Source of the DNA: an uncultured Collinsella sp.
GTDB lineage: Bacteria; Actinomycetota; Coriobacteriia; Coriobacteriales; Coriobacteriaceae
Assembly: GCA_900550595.1 (NCBI GenBank)
Contig: URTB01000074.1
Span: 1-6,930, forward strand
Reading direction: 5' to 3'
DNA: 6,930 nucleotides
Part shown: in pieces, positions 1 to 6,390 of the stretch
Position numbering within the stretch: position 1 is the stretch's first letter
How the letters are laid out: every line of letters starts with the position of its first letter
The notes under the pieces: model-generated
What the model was told of the DNA's origin: nothing
Databases searched by the model: none
What the model saw: the letters and a program-made list of their open reading frames with translations, nothing else
Made by a program: the position numbers and the translations under genes

Positions 1-179
1 CCGCTTCGCTGGTCGGTGTTGTAGAAACCGCTGCCTTCGAACTTAATGCCGCTGGCCGAGAACGTCTTGGATGCCGGGGCGCCGCAGCTGGGGCATACGA
101 CCTCGGGCGTCTCGGACATGGGGTGCTCAACCTCAAACACGTTGCCGCAGCTCGTGCACTTGTAATCGTAGCGCGCCAT
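1..179 (-). CDS. FmdB-type zinc-ribbon protein, N-terminal part (runs off the window edge)
   Basis: The first 59 residues are visible and the gene continues beyond base 1. The protein starts MARYDYKCTSCG and carries two CxxC pairs, C8/C11 and C29/C32, which would bind one zinc ion. A later GSGFYNTD stretch is typical of the FmdB / putative regulatory zinc-ribbon family. These are small cytoplasmic proteins of roughly 60 to 115 residues whose role is poorly defined; the name comes from a proposed regulator of formamidase or amidase genes. The ATG at 179-177 is preceded by AGGAAG (184-189 on the complementary strand) at good spacing, which supports this start. A terminator-like hairpin separates it from the amylase fusion upstream, so it is probably a separate transcription unit or only weakly read through. 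Family assignment is firm; function is not known. Confidence 0.85.
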   Translation of the reverse strand, partial: MARYDYKCTSCGNVFEVEHPMSETPEVVCPSCGAPASKTFSASGIKFEGSGFYNTDQRS

Positions 180-198
180 AATACTTCCTTTTCAGCAC

Positions 199-223
199 AA
201 AGCGGGCAGATCGCTCTGCCCGC
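199..223 (-). terminator. Intrinsic terminator after the GH13-GH77 gene
   Basis: Read on the minus strand, a perfect 9-bp GC-rich stem (GCGGGCAGA with UCUGCCCGC, 202-210 and 215-223) encloses the tetraloop GCGA, a GNRA-type loop that stabilises hairpins. UUUGUGCU follows directly. It lies 45 bases past the stop codon of the fusion gene and just before the zinc-ribbon gene. The U-tract is short (three U), so termination may be partial. On the plus strand the hairpin is followed by A residues, so it should work only for minus-strand transcription. Confidence 0.7.
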
Positions 224-267
224 AAAAATTCAAACAGCTGTAACTGTACCCTATATCGGGGGTTTTA

Positions 268-3200
268 TCACGCTTCACCCCAGAATCTATGGGTGTTGCG
301 CAGGAGCTTCGCAGTTTTGCCCTCGGCCGCCGCAATGTCGGCCTCCTGCGCCTGCCATGTCCAGTTGCCCGTGGCCACGCCCGGCACGTTCATACGTGCA
401 TCGTCGCCCAGGCCCAGTATGTCCTGCAGCGGCATCATAACGAGCGGCGCATCGCTTGCCAGGGCGTTGCCCATGAGCTCGCTTGCCAATGCAATGCCGC
501 TCGGCTCATCGCCGCCTGCAAAGGAGCGCGTGCACCAGCCGGCAAGTGTCGAGGTGTCGTGCGTCGAGGTGTACAGGATCTTGCCCGGTGTGGGATGAAT
601 TCCGCAGCGAACGTCGTAGTCGCTAAACTCCAGCACGTCCATGCCGGGGAAACCACAGGTCGAAGCCATCGCACGAACACCAGGCGTCAGATAGCCCAGG
701 TCCTCGGCGATAAAGTTAAGCGGACCCAGCTCGTCGTAGGCCGTCTGGAACAGGTCCTTTCCTGGTCCCGCAAGCCAGCGGCCGTCGGCACAGGCCTTGC
801 CGGCGGGGATGCTAAAGTAGCTGTGGAAACCCAGGAAGTGGTCCAGGCGCACGCGGTCGTAGAGCGAAAACGCACGACGCAGGCGATCCATCCACCAGCG
901 ATAGCCGTTTTCCTTCATGTGATCCCAGCGGAAGGTGGGGTTTCCCCACACTTGCCCCTCGGGCGCAAAGTTGTCGGGCGGCGCGCCCGAAATCTCAATC
1001 GCCTTGCCGGTATCGGACAGCCAGAAGTTCTCGGGCTCGCTCCACGCGTCGGCCGAATCGTCCAAGACATACATCGGGATATCGCCGATGACCTCGATGC
1101 CCTTCTTGTGCGCATAGTTCATGAGCTCGCACCAGGCCAGGTCAAAGCGATACTGCATGTACGCCTGCAGCTCGGCCTCGTCGTGGAAGCGCTTGTCATC
1201 GATCAGATACTCGTTGTAGCGCGCGACATCTGCCGGCCAATCGTGGCGCGACAGCCCCTCAAAGTGCTTCTTTACCGCCATATAGACGCAGTACTTCTCG
1301 AGCCAGTCGGCGTTGCGATGTTTAAACGCCGTGTACAGCGGGTCGGCATCCTCGCCGCCGTGGGCCTTCCAGGTGACGAAGTCGGCAGCCAGCTCCTCGT
1401 GGCTTTCGGGCAGCAGGTCGATATTGCCTGCAAAGGCCGAAGGACCGGCGTAGGGGGAGCGGAAGAAGTCCGTGGGATTGACGGGCAGGACCTGCCAGTA
1501 ACGCATGCCCATGGCGGCCAGATGGTCGATAAAGCGACGCGTGGGCGCACCGATTGTGCCGGGTTTGCCGTCATCGGTCGGCACCGAGGTGATGTGGCAC
1601 ACGACGCCCGCGCCATGATCGAGCGGCTCCTGCAGGCGCTTCTCGGCATGGTGATAGATGATCGAAGAGCCCAGCGGGTACAGGTCGAGCGTGACTGTGC
1701 CGTTGTGGATTTCGCACTCGTGTCCGCTGATCACGTCGCTAGCACATTCGCCGAGCGCCGGGATCGTCACGCAGTGCGAATTGCGCAGGCTGCGGTTGAT
1801 GATAACCGTCGCGGCCTCGCCGTCTTTGCCCGTGCGGGTGTAGGCCAAGACGTCGTCGTTGAGAGCGAAGGCCTTGATCTTGCCATCGACCATAAACGGT
1901 AACGCGCGGCGAATGGCAGATGCGTTCTTAACGATGGCTAGCGTATCGAAGTCGTGGAGCTGGTCCTTGGTCGGCAGGGTACGGCGATTGCCCGGATCGG
2001 TGAGGCCCTCCAGGCCGTACTCGTCACCATAATAGATCGAGGGCACTCCTGGGAAGGTCATCTGCATGAGCGTTGCCAACCAAAAACGGCTCTTGGCCAG
2101 GCCCATCGAGTTCTCGTCCAGGCGCCATTTGCTGCGCTCGCTCTCGGGCAGCTGCGACTCGTCGGGGCCACCACCGAGCACCGAGATAATGCGCGGGCGG
2201 TCGTGGCTCGAAAGCAGATTGAGCGCGCAGGCCAGTGCCTCGCGCGGGTAGTTCTCGCGCAGGGTCTCGATGTCCTCAGCAGCTTGATAGGCATTCTTGT
2301 AGCCCATCAAAAAGCCGATGACCATGTCGCGGAAGGGGTAGTCCATGGCAGAGTCGAGCTCAGAGCCCTGCAGATAGCGGCGCAGGTGGCCATAGCTGAT
2401 CTTGTTGGAGGCGTCCTCCCAGACTTCGCCGAGCAGCAGCGCATCGGGTTTCTCGGCGAGCACGGCCTTTTTGATCTCGGCCAGGAAGTCATCGGAAAGC
2501 TCATCGGCCACGTCCAGACGCCAGCCATGGGCGCCGGCGCGCAGCCATTTTCGGATCACGCCGTCCTTGCCCAGGAGCCGCTCGCGCACCAGTTTGGAGC
2601 TCTCATTGATGGCGGGCATGTTGCCCACGCCCCACCAGCAGTCATACGAGCCGTCCTCATGGAAGTAAAACGCATCGCGCCACGGTGAATCCTCGCTCTG
2701 CCAGGCGCCCACGCCGGGATAGTTGCCGTAGCGGTTGAAATAGATCGAATCGTCGCCCGTGTGGTTGAAGACGCCGTCCAGGATGATGGAGATGTCCAGC
2801 TTCTCGGCTGCCTGGCACAGCTCGGTAAAGTCCTGCTCGGTGCCCAGGATCGGGTCGATCTTGGTGTAGTCGGCCGTGTCGTAGCGGTGGTTGCTCGCGG
2901 CCTCAAAGATGGGGTTGAGGTAGATGGCCGTAAAGCCTAGCTCGGCAATGCGGGGCAGGTCATTTTGGATACCCTTGAGCGAGCCGCCGTAAAAATCCCA
3001 GGTCTTGATGGAGCCGTCTTCGGCACGCTCGTACTCGGGCGGTTCGTTCCAGTCCTCGACCATGCGGCGCTGGATTCCTTTGCGCGGTTTTTCAACTTCG
3101 GCAAGCGTGCGTTCGCGCCAGTTTTCGTCGCGTGCATAGCGGTCGGGGAAGATCTGGTAGACCATACCGCGCTCGTACCAAGTGGGACGGTTCTCTCGGT

Positions 3201-3564
3201 GCTTGTAGACGGTAATCTGGAAGGACGGAACCTCGGCGTAGTTGTAGGTCACACCCTCGCCACCGGTGCGACCCTGCGGTGCACCCAGGCGTACCTCGGG
3301 CTGGCCCTCGATGTTGCAGATAAAGCTGTACCAGATAAGACAGGGCTCAGTGCACTCAAGCTCTACGGTAAATATGCCGTCGCCCTCGTGCGTCATGGGA
3401 TACAGAGACTCACCGATTTCATCGACCCAGGTGCGCAGGGTGAGCGTTGCCTGGTTGGGGTCGGCATCCTCCAAAATCACCGATAGCGAAACGGAAGTTC
3501 CAGTGGTCACAGCGCCAAACGGAGTACGAAACTGCGGCAGACGGCTGTTGTGAATCAATCTCAT
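268..3564 (-). CDS. malQ: Bifunctional alpha-glucan enzyme: neopullulanase-type GH13 amylase fused to GH77 4-alpha-glucanotransferase
   Basis: A 1098-residue protein with two complete catalytic modules. Residues 1-122 form a beta-sandwich-like N-terminal domain. GH13 follows (about 130-640): D263-GVFNH, MPAIN (316-320, as in neopullulanase/cyclomaltodextrinase enzymes), GWRLD with nucleophile D351, GEVWED with acid/base E380, and SSHD with D455. From about 650 to the end is GH77: SPYAG (703-707), GDIPMYV (827-833), the GAPPDNF...GQVWG substrate loop (860-874), VRLDHF with nucleophile D908, AEDLG with acid/base E954, THD with D1003, and ARMNVPG. All expected catalytic residues of both families are present. 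The first module should cut alpha-1,4 and possibly alpha-1,6 bonds in branched dextrins; the second moves glucan chains between acceptors. There is no signal peptide, so it is cytoplasmic and probably acts on glycogen or imported maltodextrin. The Shine-Dalgarno sequence is weak, but the N-terminal IHNSR...RTPFGAV stretch fits the family. Small departures such as HDRPR and HDTST are not at catalytic positions. Exact linkage specificity cannot be read from sequence. Confidence 0.93.
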   Translation of the reverse strand: MRLIHNSRLPQFRTPFGAVTTGTSVSLSVILEDADPNQATLTLRTWVDEIGESLYPMTHEGDGIFTVELECTEPCLIWYSFICNIEGQPEVRLGAPQGRTGGEGVTYNYAEVPSFQITVYKHRENRPTWYERGMVYQIFPDRYARDENWRERTLAEVEKPRKGIQRRMVEDWNEPPEYERAEDGSIKTWDFYGGSLKGIQNDLPRIAELGFTAIYLNPIFEAASNHRYDTADYTKIDPILGTEQDFTELCQAAEKLDISIILDGVFNHTGDDSIYFNRYGNYPGVGAWQSEDSPWRDAFYFHEDGSYDCWWGVGNMPAINESSKLVRERLLGKDGVIRKWLRAGAHGWRLDVADELSDDFLAEIKKAVLAEKPDALLLGEVWEDASNKISYGHLRRYLQGSELDSAMDYPFRDMVIGFLMGYKNAYQAAEDIETLRENYPREALACALNLLSSHDRPRIISVLGGGPDESQLPESERSKWRLDENSMGLAKSRFWLATLMQMTFPGVPSIYYGDEYGLEGLTDPGNRRTLPTKDQLHDFDTLAIVKNASAIRRALPFMVDGKIKAFALNDDVLAYTRTGKDGEAATVIINRSLRNSHCVTIPALGECASDVISGHECEIHNGTVTLDLYPLGSSIIYHHAEKRLQEPLDHGAGVVCHITSVPTDDGKPGTIGAPTRRFIDHLAAMGMRYWQVLPVNPTDFFRSPYAGPSAFAGNIDLLPESHEELAADFVTWKAHGGEDADPLYTAFKHRNADWLEKYCVYMAVKKHFEGLSRHDWPADVARYNEYLIDDKRFHDEAELQAYMQYRFDLAWCELMNYAHKKGIEVIGDIPMYVLDDSADAWSEPENFWLSDTGKAIEISGAPPDNFAPEGQVWGNPTFRWDHMKENGYRWWMDRLRRAFSLYDRVRLDHFLGFHSYFSIPAGKACADGRWLAGPGKDLFQTAYDELGPLNFIAEDLGYLTPGVRAMASTCGFPGMDVLEFSDYDVRCGIHPTPGKILYTSTHDTSTLAGWCTRSFAGGDEPSGIALASELMGNALASDAPLVMMPLQDILGLGDDARMNVPGVATGNWTWQAQEADIAAAEGKTAKLLRNTHRFWGEA

Positions 3565-3625
3565 AATTCGGTCCAGTTCAATAGAATCACGGCCTGCGGG
3601 CCATGGGCTTTACGCACTGGATGTA

Positions 3626-3631
3626 AGTATA
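3626..3631 (-). promoter_or_regulatory. Possible -10 element for the GH13-GH77 gene
   Basis: TATACT on the minus strand matches five of six bases of the bacterial -10 consensus and would give a 5' leader of roughly 55 bases. The sequence 17 to 18 bases upstream (TTATAC or TTTATA) is a poor -35 match, so this promoter would need an activator or is not the real one. The TTTAC repeats lie just upstream of it. Confidence 0.3.
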
Positions 3632-3662
3632 TCTTTTGTACACAGGCTGTATAAACAACATC

Positions 3663-3709
3663 CGTTTACCATCGGCGAACGGTTGTCCTAGAAAATCGTT
3701 TTACCATCC
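3663..3709 (-). repeat. Tandem TTTAC-containing repeat pair upstream of the GH13-GH77 gene
   Basis: CGTTTACCATC (3663-3673) and CGTTTTACCATC (3697-3708) are direct repeats differing by one inserted T, with the shared TTTAC cores 35 bases apart. On the transcribed strand they read GATGGTAAACG and GATGGTAAAACG. A related element, GTCGTAGTAAACCG, lies 75 bases further upstream in the same orientation (3772-3785). Their position upstream of a possible -10 element fits half-sites for a transcription factor; which factor is unknown. Confidence 0.4.
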
Positions 3710-3771
3710 AAATTATCGCGATATTCGAAAACGCCCAGGCGGATACTATTTGTAGTCAAACAAAAGTACAT

Positions 3772-3903
3772 CGGTTTACTACGACGAATTGAATGATCTC
3801 AACCACGGTCAATTTGGTGATATTAAATCCGCAGGTAGAAGCGTTGCCAATTTCATAGAATACTCTCCGTGGTCGGCCAGAGCTATTTTGTCGTAGTAAA
3901 CCG
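3772..3903. repeat. Perfect 14-bp inverted repeat enclosing 104 bp
   Basis: CGGTTTACTACGAC at 3772-3785 is the exact reverse complement of 3890-3903. Inside it a second pair, ACCACGG (3802-3808) and CCGTGGT (3867-3873), is placed so that both sides of the intervening unpaired region are exactly 16 bases long. A third weak pairing, AATTTGG with CCAATT, lies further in. As RNA this could fold into one long, interrupted hairpin; as DNA the outer arms could be paired protein-binding sites. No target-site duplication flanks it, so an inserted mobile element is not favoured. Confidence 0.55.
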
Positions 3904-3934
3904 GCCCTCTGTTTAATAGAGAAGTTCAACCATG

Positions 3935-3967
3935 AAGAGGGCGCCTGGTAGGGGCGCCCTCTTTTGT
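3935..3967. terminator. Strong GC-rich terminator-like hairpin after glgA
   Basis: An 11-bp perfect stem (AAGAGGGCGCC, 3935-3945, with GGCGCCCTCTT, 3953-3963) closes a 7-base loop. It starts about 30 bases beyond the glgA stop codon, the usual place for that gene's terminator. However, the U-rich tail is better on the plus strand (CTCTTTTGTGCT) than on the minus strand (CTCTTCATGG). It may end glgA transcripts, stop plus-strand transcripts, or do both. Confidence 0.65.
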
Positions 3968-3993
3968 GCTAGATTAAGTTTTAATCGTCCGGA

Positions 3994-6300
3994 TTAGTGG
4001 CGCTTGCGGGTGGCCGTTGCCTTACGGACGGAGGTCTTCTTGGTCGGGGCCTTTTCCTCGGCCGGAACAGCGGGGGAGATCGGGGCCTCCTTGGCGGGCT
4101 CGGCCTTTGCCTTAGCCTTGGGAGCGGTCTTGACCTCTGCGGCCTTCGGAGCCGGCTCGGCCTTTACTGCGGGCTTTTCCTCGGCCTTAGCCTCTGCCTT
4201 GGGAGCAGCAGCCTTGGTCGTGGCCTTTTTGACCGTCGTCGTAGCGCGCTTGCGCGTGGTGGTTTTGGCGGCCGGCTTTGCCTCGACAGCTACCTTGGCC
4301 TTGGGCTCGGAGGGCGCCTCCTCGACCTTGGCGGCGGGCTTTGCAGCGGCCTTCGGGGTCGTCTTCGCGGCGGCTTTCGTCATAGCAGCCTTGGTCGTCG
4401 TCGACTTCGCAGCCGTGGCCTTCTTAGCGGTCGTGGTCTTGGTCGCGGTCGTCTTCTTGGCAGCGGTCTTGGCCGGAGCCTTTGCCGCGGGCTCGGCCTT
4501 TACCTCGGGAGCGACCTCGGCCTCGGCGGCCTTTTTGGCAGCGGCGGTCGTACGCTTGCGCGTAGTCGATGCCTTGGCAGTAGATGCCTTAGCGGCGCTA
4601 GTCTTGCTAGCAGCGGCCTTCGTGGTCGTGGCCTTCTTAGCCGTCGTCTTGCGGGCCGTCGTCTTCTTGGCGGCAGGCTTCGCGTCGGGCTTAACTTCGG
4701 CCTTGGCCGCCGGCTTCTCCTCGGCCTTGGGCTCCTCAGCGGCAGCGGGCTCCTTAACGGTCGCCGCAGGCTCGGCCTCAGCGGCAGCGGGCTCATCGAC
4801 AGCTGCAACCTCAGCCACAGCCGCCGGGCGCTCAATCTCCGGGTGCATAAAGAAATACAGGTCCAGATACTTGTCGGCCGAACGCGTCCAGCTAAAGTCC
4901 TGGCTCATGGCCTGCGTGACCAGCTTGTTCCATGCCTCACGGTTATCCCAGAAGAGGCGCGCCGCGCGGAAGACCGCGTCGCCCATCTCGTCGCCGTTAA
5001 AGTTGCTAAACGAGAAGCCCGTGCCCTCGCCGGTAAACTCGTTATACGGGATCACCGTGTCCTTCAAGCCACCGGTCTCGCGCACGATGGGTAGGGTGCC
5101 GTAGCGCATGGCGATGATCTGCGACAGACCGCAAGGCTCAAACTTCGAAGGCATCAGGAACATATCGGCGGCGGCGTACATGCGCTGCGACAGCGCCGGG
5201 TCAAATTCGATGCGTGCGGCCATGGTGCCGGGGTACTTGTCCTGGAAGTAGCGCAGGCCGTCCTCGTAGTCGCGGTCGCCGGTGCCCAGCACCGCCACCT
5301 GCACGCCGCCGGACAGGATGCGGTCGAGCGCGTACATGACCAGGTCCATGCCCTTCTGGCGCGTCAGGCGCGTGACCATAACCATGAGCGGACGGTCGTC
5401 GCGGACCTCGAGCCCCAGCTCTTCCTGCAGCTTGGCCTTGCAAACGGCCTTGCCAGAACGGTCCTCAACGGTATAGTTGGCGGCAATGCGCTTGTCGGTT
5501 GCCGGGTCAAAGCCCGCCACGTCAATGCCATTCAAAATGCCCTGCAGCGCGTAGGAACGCTCGCGCAGCACTCCGTCCAGGCCCTCGCCAAACTCGGGTG
5601 TCTGGATCTCGCCCGCATAGGTGGGGCTCACCGTGGTGATGGCATCGGCATAGTGCAGCGCGCCCAGCATGTAGTTGATGCTGCAGGCGTCGCAGCGCAG
5701 CTGCGAGGCGGCCGCCGGAATGTGCGCCACGCCCAGGATGTCCTCCATCACGGTGTCACTAAACTGGCCCTGGAACGCCACGTTGTGGATCGAGAACACG
5801 GTCTTGACGCGGTCGTACAGCGGCAGGCCCTGGTAAAACTCGCGCAGGAACACGGGTGCCAGTGCCGTCTGCCAGTCATTGCAGTGCAGGATGTCGCACT
5901 CAAAACCGGCCGGCAGGTGCTGCAGGCTCTCGGTAATGGCCTTGGAGAAGAACGCAAAGCGCTCGCCGTCGTCAAAGAAGCCGTACGGATAGTCGCGCGC
6001 AAAGTAGCGCTCGTTGTCGATGAACATATAAGTGACGCCGTCGTGCTCGAGCTTCTCGAGCCCGCAGTACTCGTTGCGCCAGCCCAGGCTCACGTAAAAA
6101 TCGGAGAAGTGCTCCATCTGCGCCTTGTACTCGTCCTTGATGGTGGCGTACTTGGGCACCATCACGATGACTTCGGCGCCGGCGCGCACGAGCGCCGCAG
6201 GCAGCGAGCCCGCCACGTCTCCCAGGCCACCGGTCTTAACAAACGGTGCGCACTCGGCCGAGGCAAACACGATCTGCATCTTTTTGCTGGAATCTGCCAT
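3994..6300 (-). CDS. glgA: Glycogen synthase (GT5) with a long Ala/Lys-rich C-terminal tail
   Basis: GlgA moves glucose from ADP-glucose to the end of an alpha-1,4-glucan chain in the cytoplasm. Residues 1 to about 490 are a normal bacterial GT5 enzyme: KTGGLGDV (22-29, nucleotide-sugar binding), HNVAFQG (172-178), ILNGID (255-260), RLTRQKG (311-317, with the substrate-binding Arg and Lys), and FEPCGLSQ (387-394, with the conserved Glu). Bacterial GlgA is usually near 480 residues, so the remaining 278 residues are extra. I place the start at the ATG ending at 6300 (768 residues, MADSSKKMQIVF) because GGGAGA lies just upstream at ideal spacing; that site falls between this ATG and the in-frame ATG at 6312, which has no such site of its own. 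The gene follows glgD by 90 bases in the same direction. The frame is open throughout the tail and ends at TAA (3996-3994). Confidence 0.95.
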   Translation of the reverse strand: MADSSKKMQIVFASAECAPFVKTGGLGDVAGSLPAALVRAGAEVIVMVPKYATIKDEYKAQMEHFSDFYVSLGWRNEYCGLEKLEHDGVTYMFIDNERYFARDYPYGFFDDGERFAFFSKAITESLQHLPAGFECDILHCNDWQTALAPVFLREFYQGLPLYDRVKTVFSIHNVAFQGQFSDTVMEDILGVAHIPAAASQLRCDACSINYMLGALHYADAITTVSPTYAGEIQTPEFGEGLDGVLRERSYALQGILNGIDVAGFDPATDKRIAANYTVEDRSGKAVCKAKLQEELGLEVRDDRPLMVMVTRLTRQKGMDLVMYALDRILSGGVQVAVLGTGDRDYEDGLRYFQDKYPGTMAARIEFDPALSQRMYAAADMFLMPSKFEPCGLSQIIAMRYGTLPIVRETGGLKDTVIPYNEFTGEGTGFSFSNFNGDEMGDAVFRAARLFWDNREAWNKLVTQAMSQDFSWTRSADKYLDLYFFMHPEIERPAAVAEVAAVDEPAAAEAEPAATVKEPAAAEEPKAEEKPAAKAEVKPDAKPAAKKTTARKTTAKKATTTKAAASKTSAAKASTAKASTTRKRTTAAAKKAAEAEVAPEVKAEPAAKAPAKTAAKKTTATKTTTAKKATAAKSTTTKAAMTKAAAKTTPKAAAKPAAKVEEAPSEPKAKVAVEAKPAAKTTTRKRATTTVKKATTKAAAPKAEAKAEEKPAVKAEPAPKAAEVKTAPKAKAKAEPAKEAPISPAVPAEEKAPTKKTSVRKATATRKRH
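3997..4830 (-). repeat. Low-complexity, histone H1-like tail segment of glgA
   Basis: This stretch encodes GlgA residues 491-768. About a third of the residues are Ala (91) and a fifth Lys (56), with many Thr, Pro and Glu; there is no Gly, Leu, Asn, Gln, Cys, Phe, Trp or Tyr. Charge comes in blocks: an acidic part (about 491-540), basic blocks without any acidic residue (541-592, 604-659, 675-702), mixed Lys/Glu (703-749), and a basic end finishing RKRH. Motifs such as AAKKTTA and TTRKR recur. At DNA level there are exact repeats, for example a 15-mer at 4207-4221 and 4384-4398 and a 14-mer at 4415-4428 and 4628-4641. It should be disordered and resembles the tails of H1, bacterial H1-like proteins and actinobacterial HU. 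Confidence 0.85.
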
Positions 6301-6304
6301 ATTG

Positions 6305-6310
6305 TCTCCC
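6305..6310 (-). promoter_or_regulatory. Ribosome binding site that sets the glgA start
   Basis: GGGAGA on the minus strand is followed by four bases (CAAT) and then the ATG at 6300-6298. This matches the Shine-Dalgarno core GGAG at five-base spacing. It lies inside the longer frame that starts at 6312, so the 6312 ATG is unlikely to be used. Confidence 0.75.
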
Positions 6311-6323
6311 ATGTTGCAATTCG

Positions 6324-6359
6324 AGAATAGCCGCCTGGCGCTAACCGGGCGGCTATTCT
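6324..6359 (-). other. Strong hairpin between glgD and glgA
   Basis: AGAATAGCCGCC (6324-6335) pairs perfectly with GGCGGCTATTCT (6348-6359), and one G-U and two G-C pairs can extend the 12-bp stem inward to leave a six-base loop. On the transcribed strand it is followed by CGAATTGC, with no U-tract, so it is not a standard intrinsic terminator. It ends only about 13 bases before the glgA ribosome binding site. It could protect or process the glgD-glgA transcript, or adjust relative expression of the two genes. Confidence 0.55.
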
Positions 6360-6390
6360 ACATGTTACGAGCGATGTTGCGGTGCCAAAG

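Larger units (their letters stand above)
3565..3934. other. Long intergenic region with no convincing gene
   Basis: Together with the hairpin at 3935-3967 this forms the 429-bp gap between glgA and the amylase fusion. It is clearly more AT-rich than the genes on either side. No reading frame on either strand has both a usable start site and recognisable protein sequence; the longest I checked by eye is a 21-codon plus-strand frame without a ribosome binding site. What it does hold is repeats: several TTTAC-containing elements, a 10-bp palindrome TATCGCGATA (3714-3723), and a 14-bp inverted repeat. This suggests control sequence for the downstream minus-strand gene, or a small non-coding RNA. 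Confidence 0.6.

Noticed and set aside
289..1902. Long plus-strand open frame of 537 codons opposite the GH77 part of the fusion
   Set aside because: It is antisense to a gene with all catalytic motifs intact, shows no recognisable domain, and is explained by high GC and codon bias on the opposite strand.
3793..3858. A 21-codon plus-strand frame (MISTTVNL...) within the inverted repeat
   Set aside because: No ribosome binding site precedes it and the length is within chance expectation for an AT-richer region.
3772..3903. Miniature inverted-repeat mobile element (MITE)
   Set aside because: The 14-bp arms fit, but there is no target-site duplication on the flanks, and similar TTTAC elements occur outside the arms, which suits binding sites or RNA structure better.
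4000..4830. CRISPR-like or satellite repeat array
   Set aside because: The repeats are short, irregular and in frame with a coding sequence, without the constant repeat-spacer pattern of CRISPR.
3997..4830. A separate histone-like gene fused by a sequencing error to glgA
   Set aside because: The catalytic part passes into the tail with no frame change, and there is no ribosome binding site or start codon at the junction near 4830. An independent check of the junction in other strains would settle it.
4500..4835. Arg/Pro-rich minus-strand frame of 111 codons inside glgA
   Set aside because: It is an out-of-frame reading of the low-complexity tail with no start site support.
3997..5104. Two overlapping plus-strand open frames of about 365 codons, Gly/Leu-rich and Ala/Val-rich
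   Set aside because: They are complements of the repetitive Ala/Lys tail of glgA, whose sequence rarely gives stop codons on the opposite strand. Their biased composition follows directly from that.
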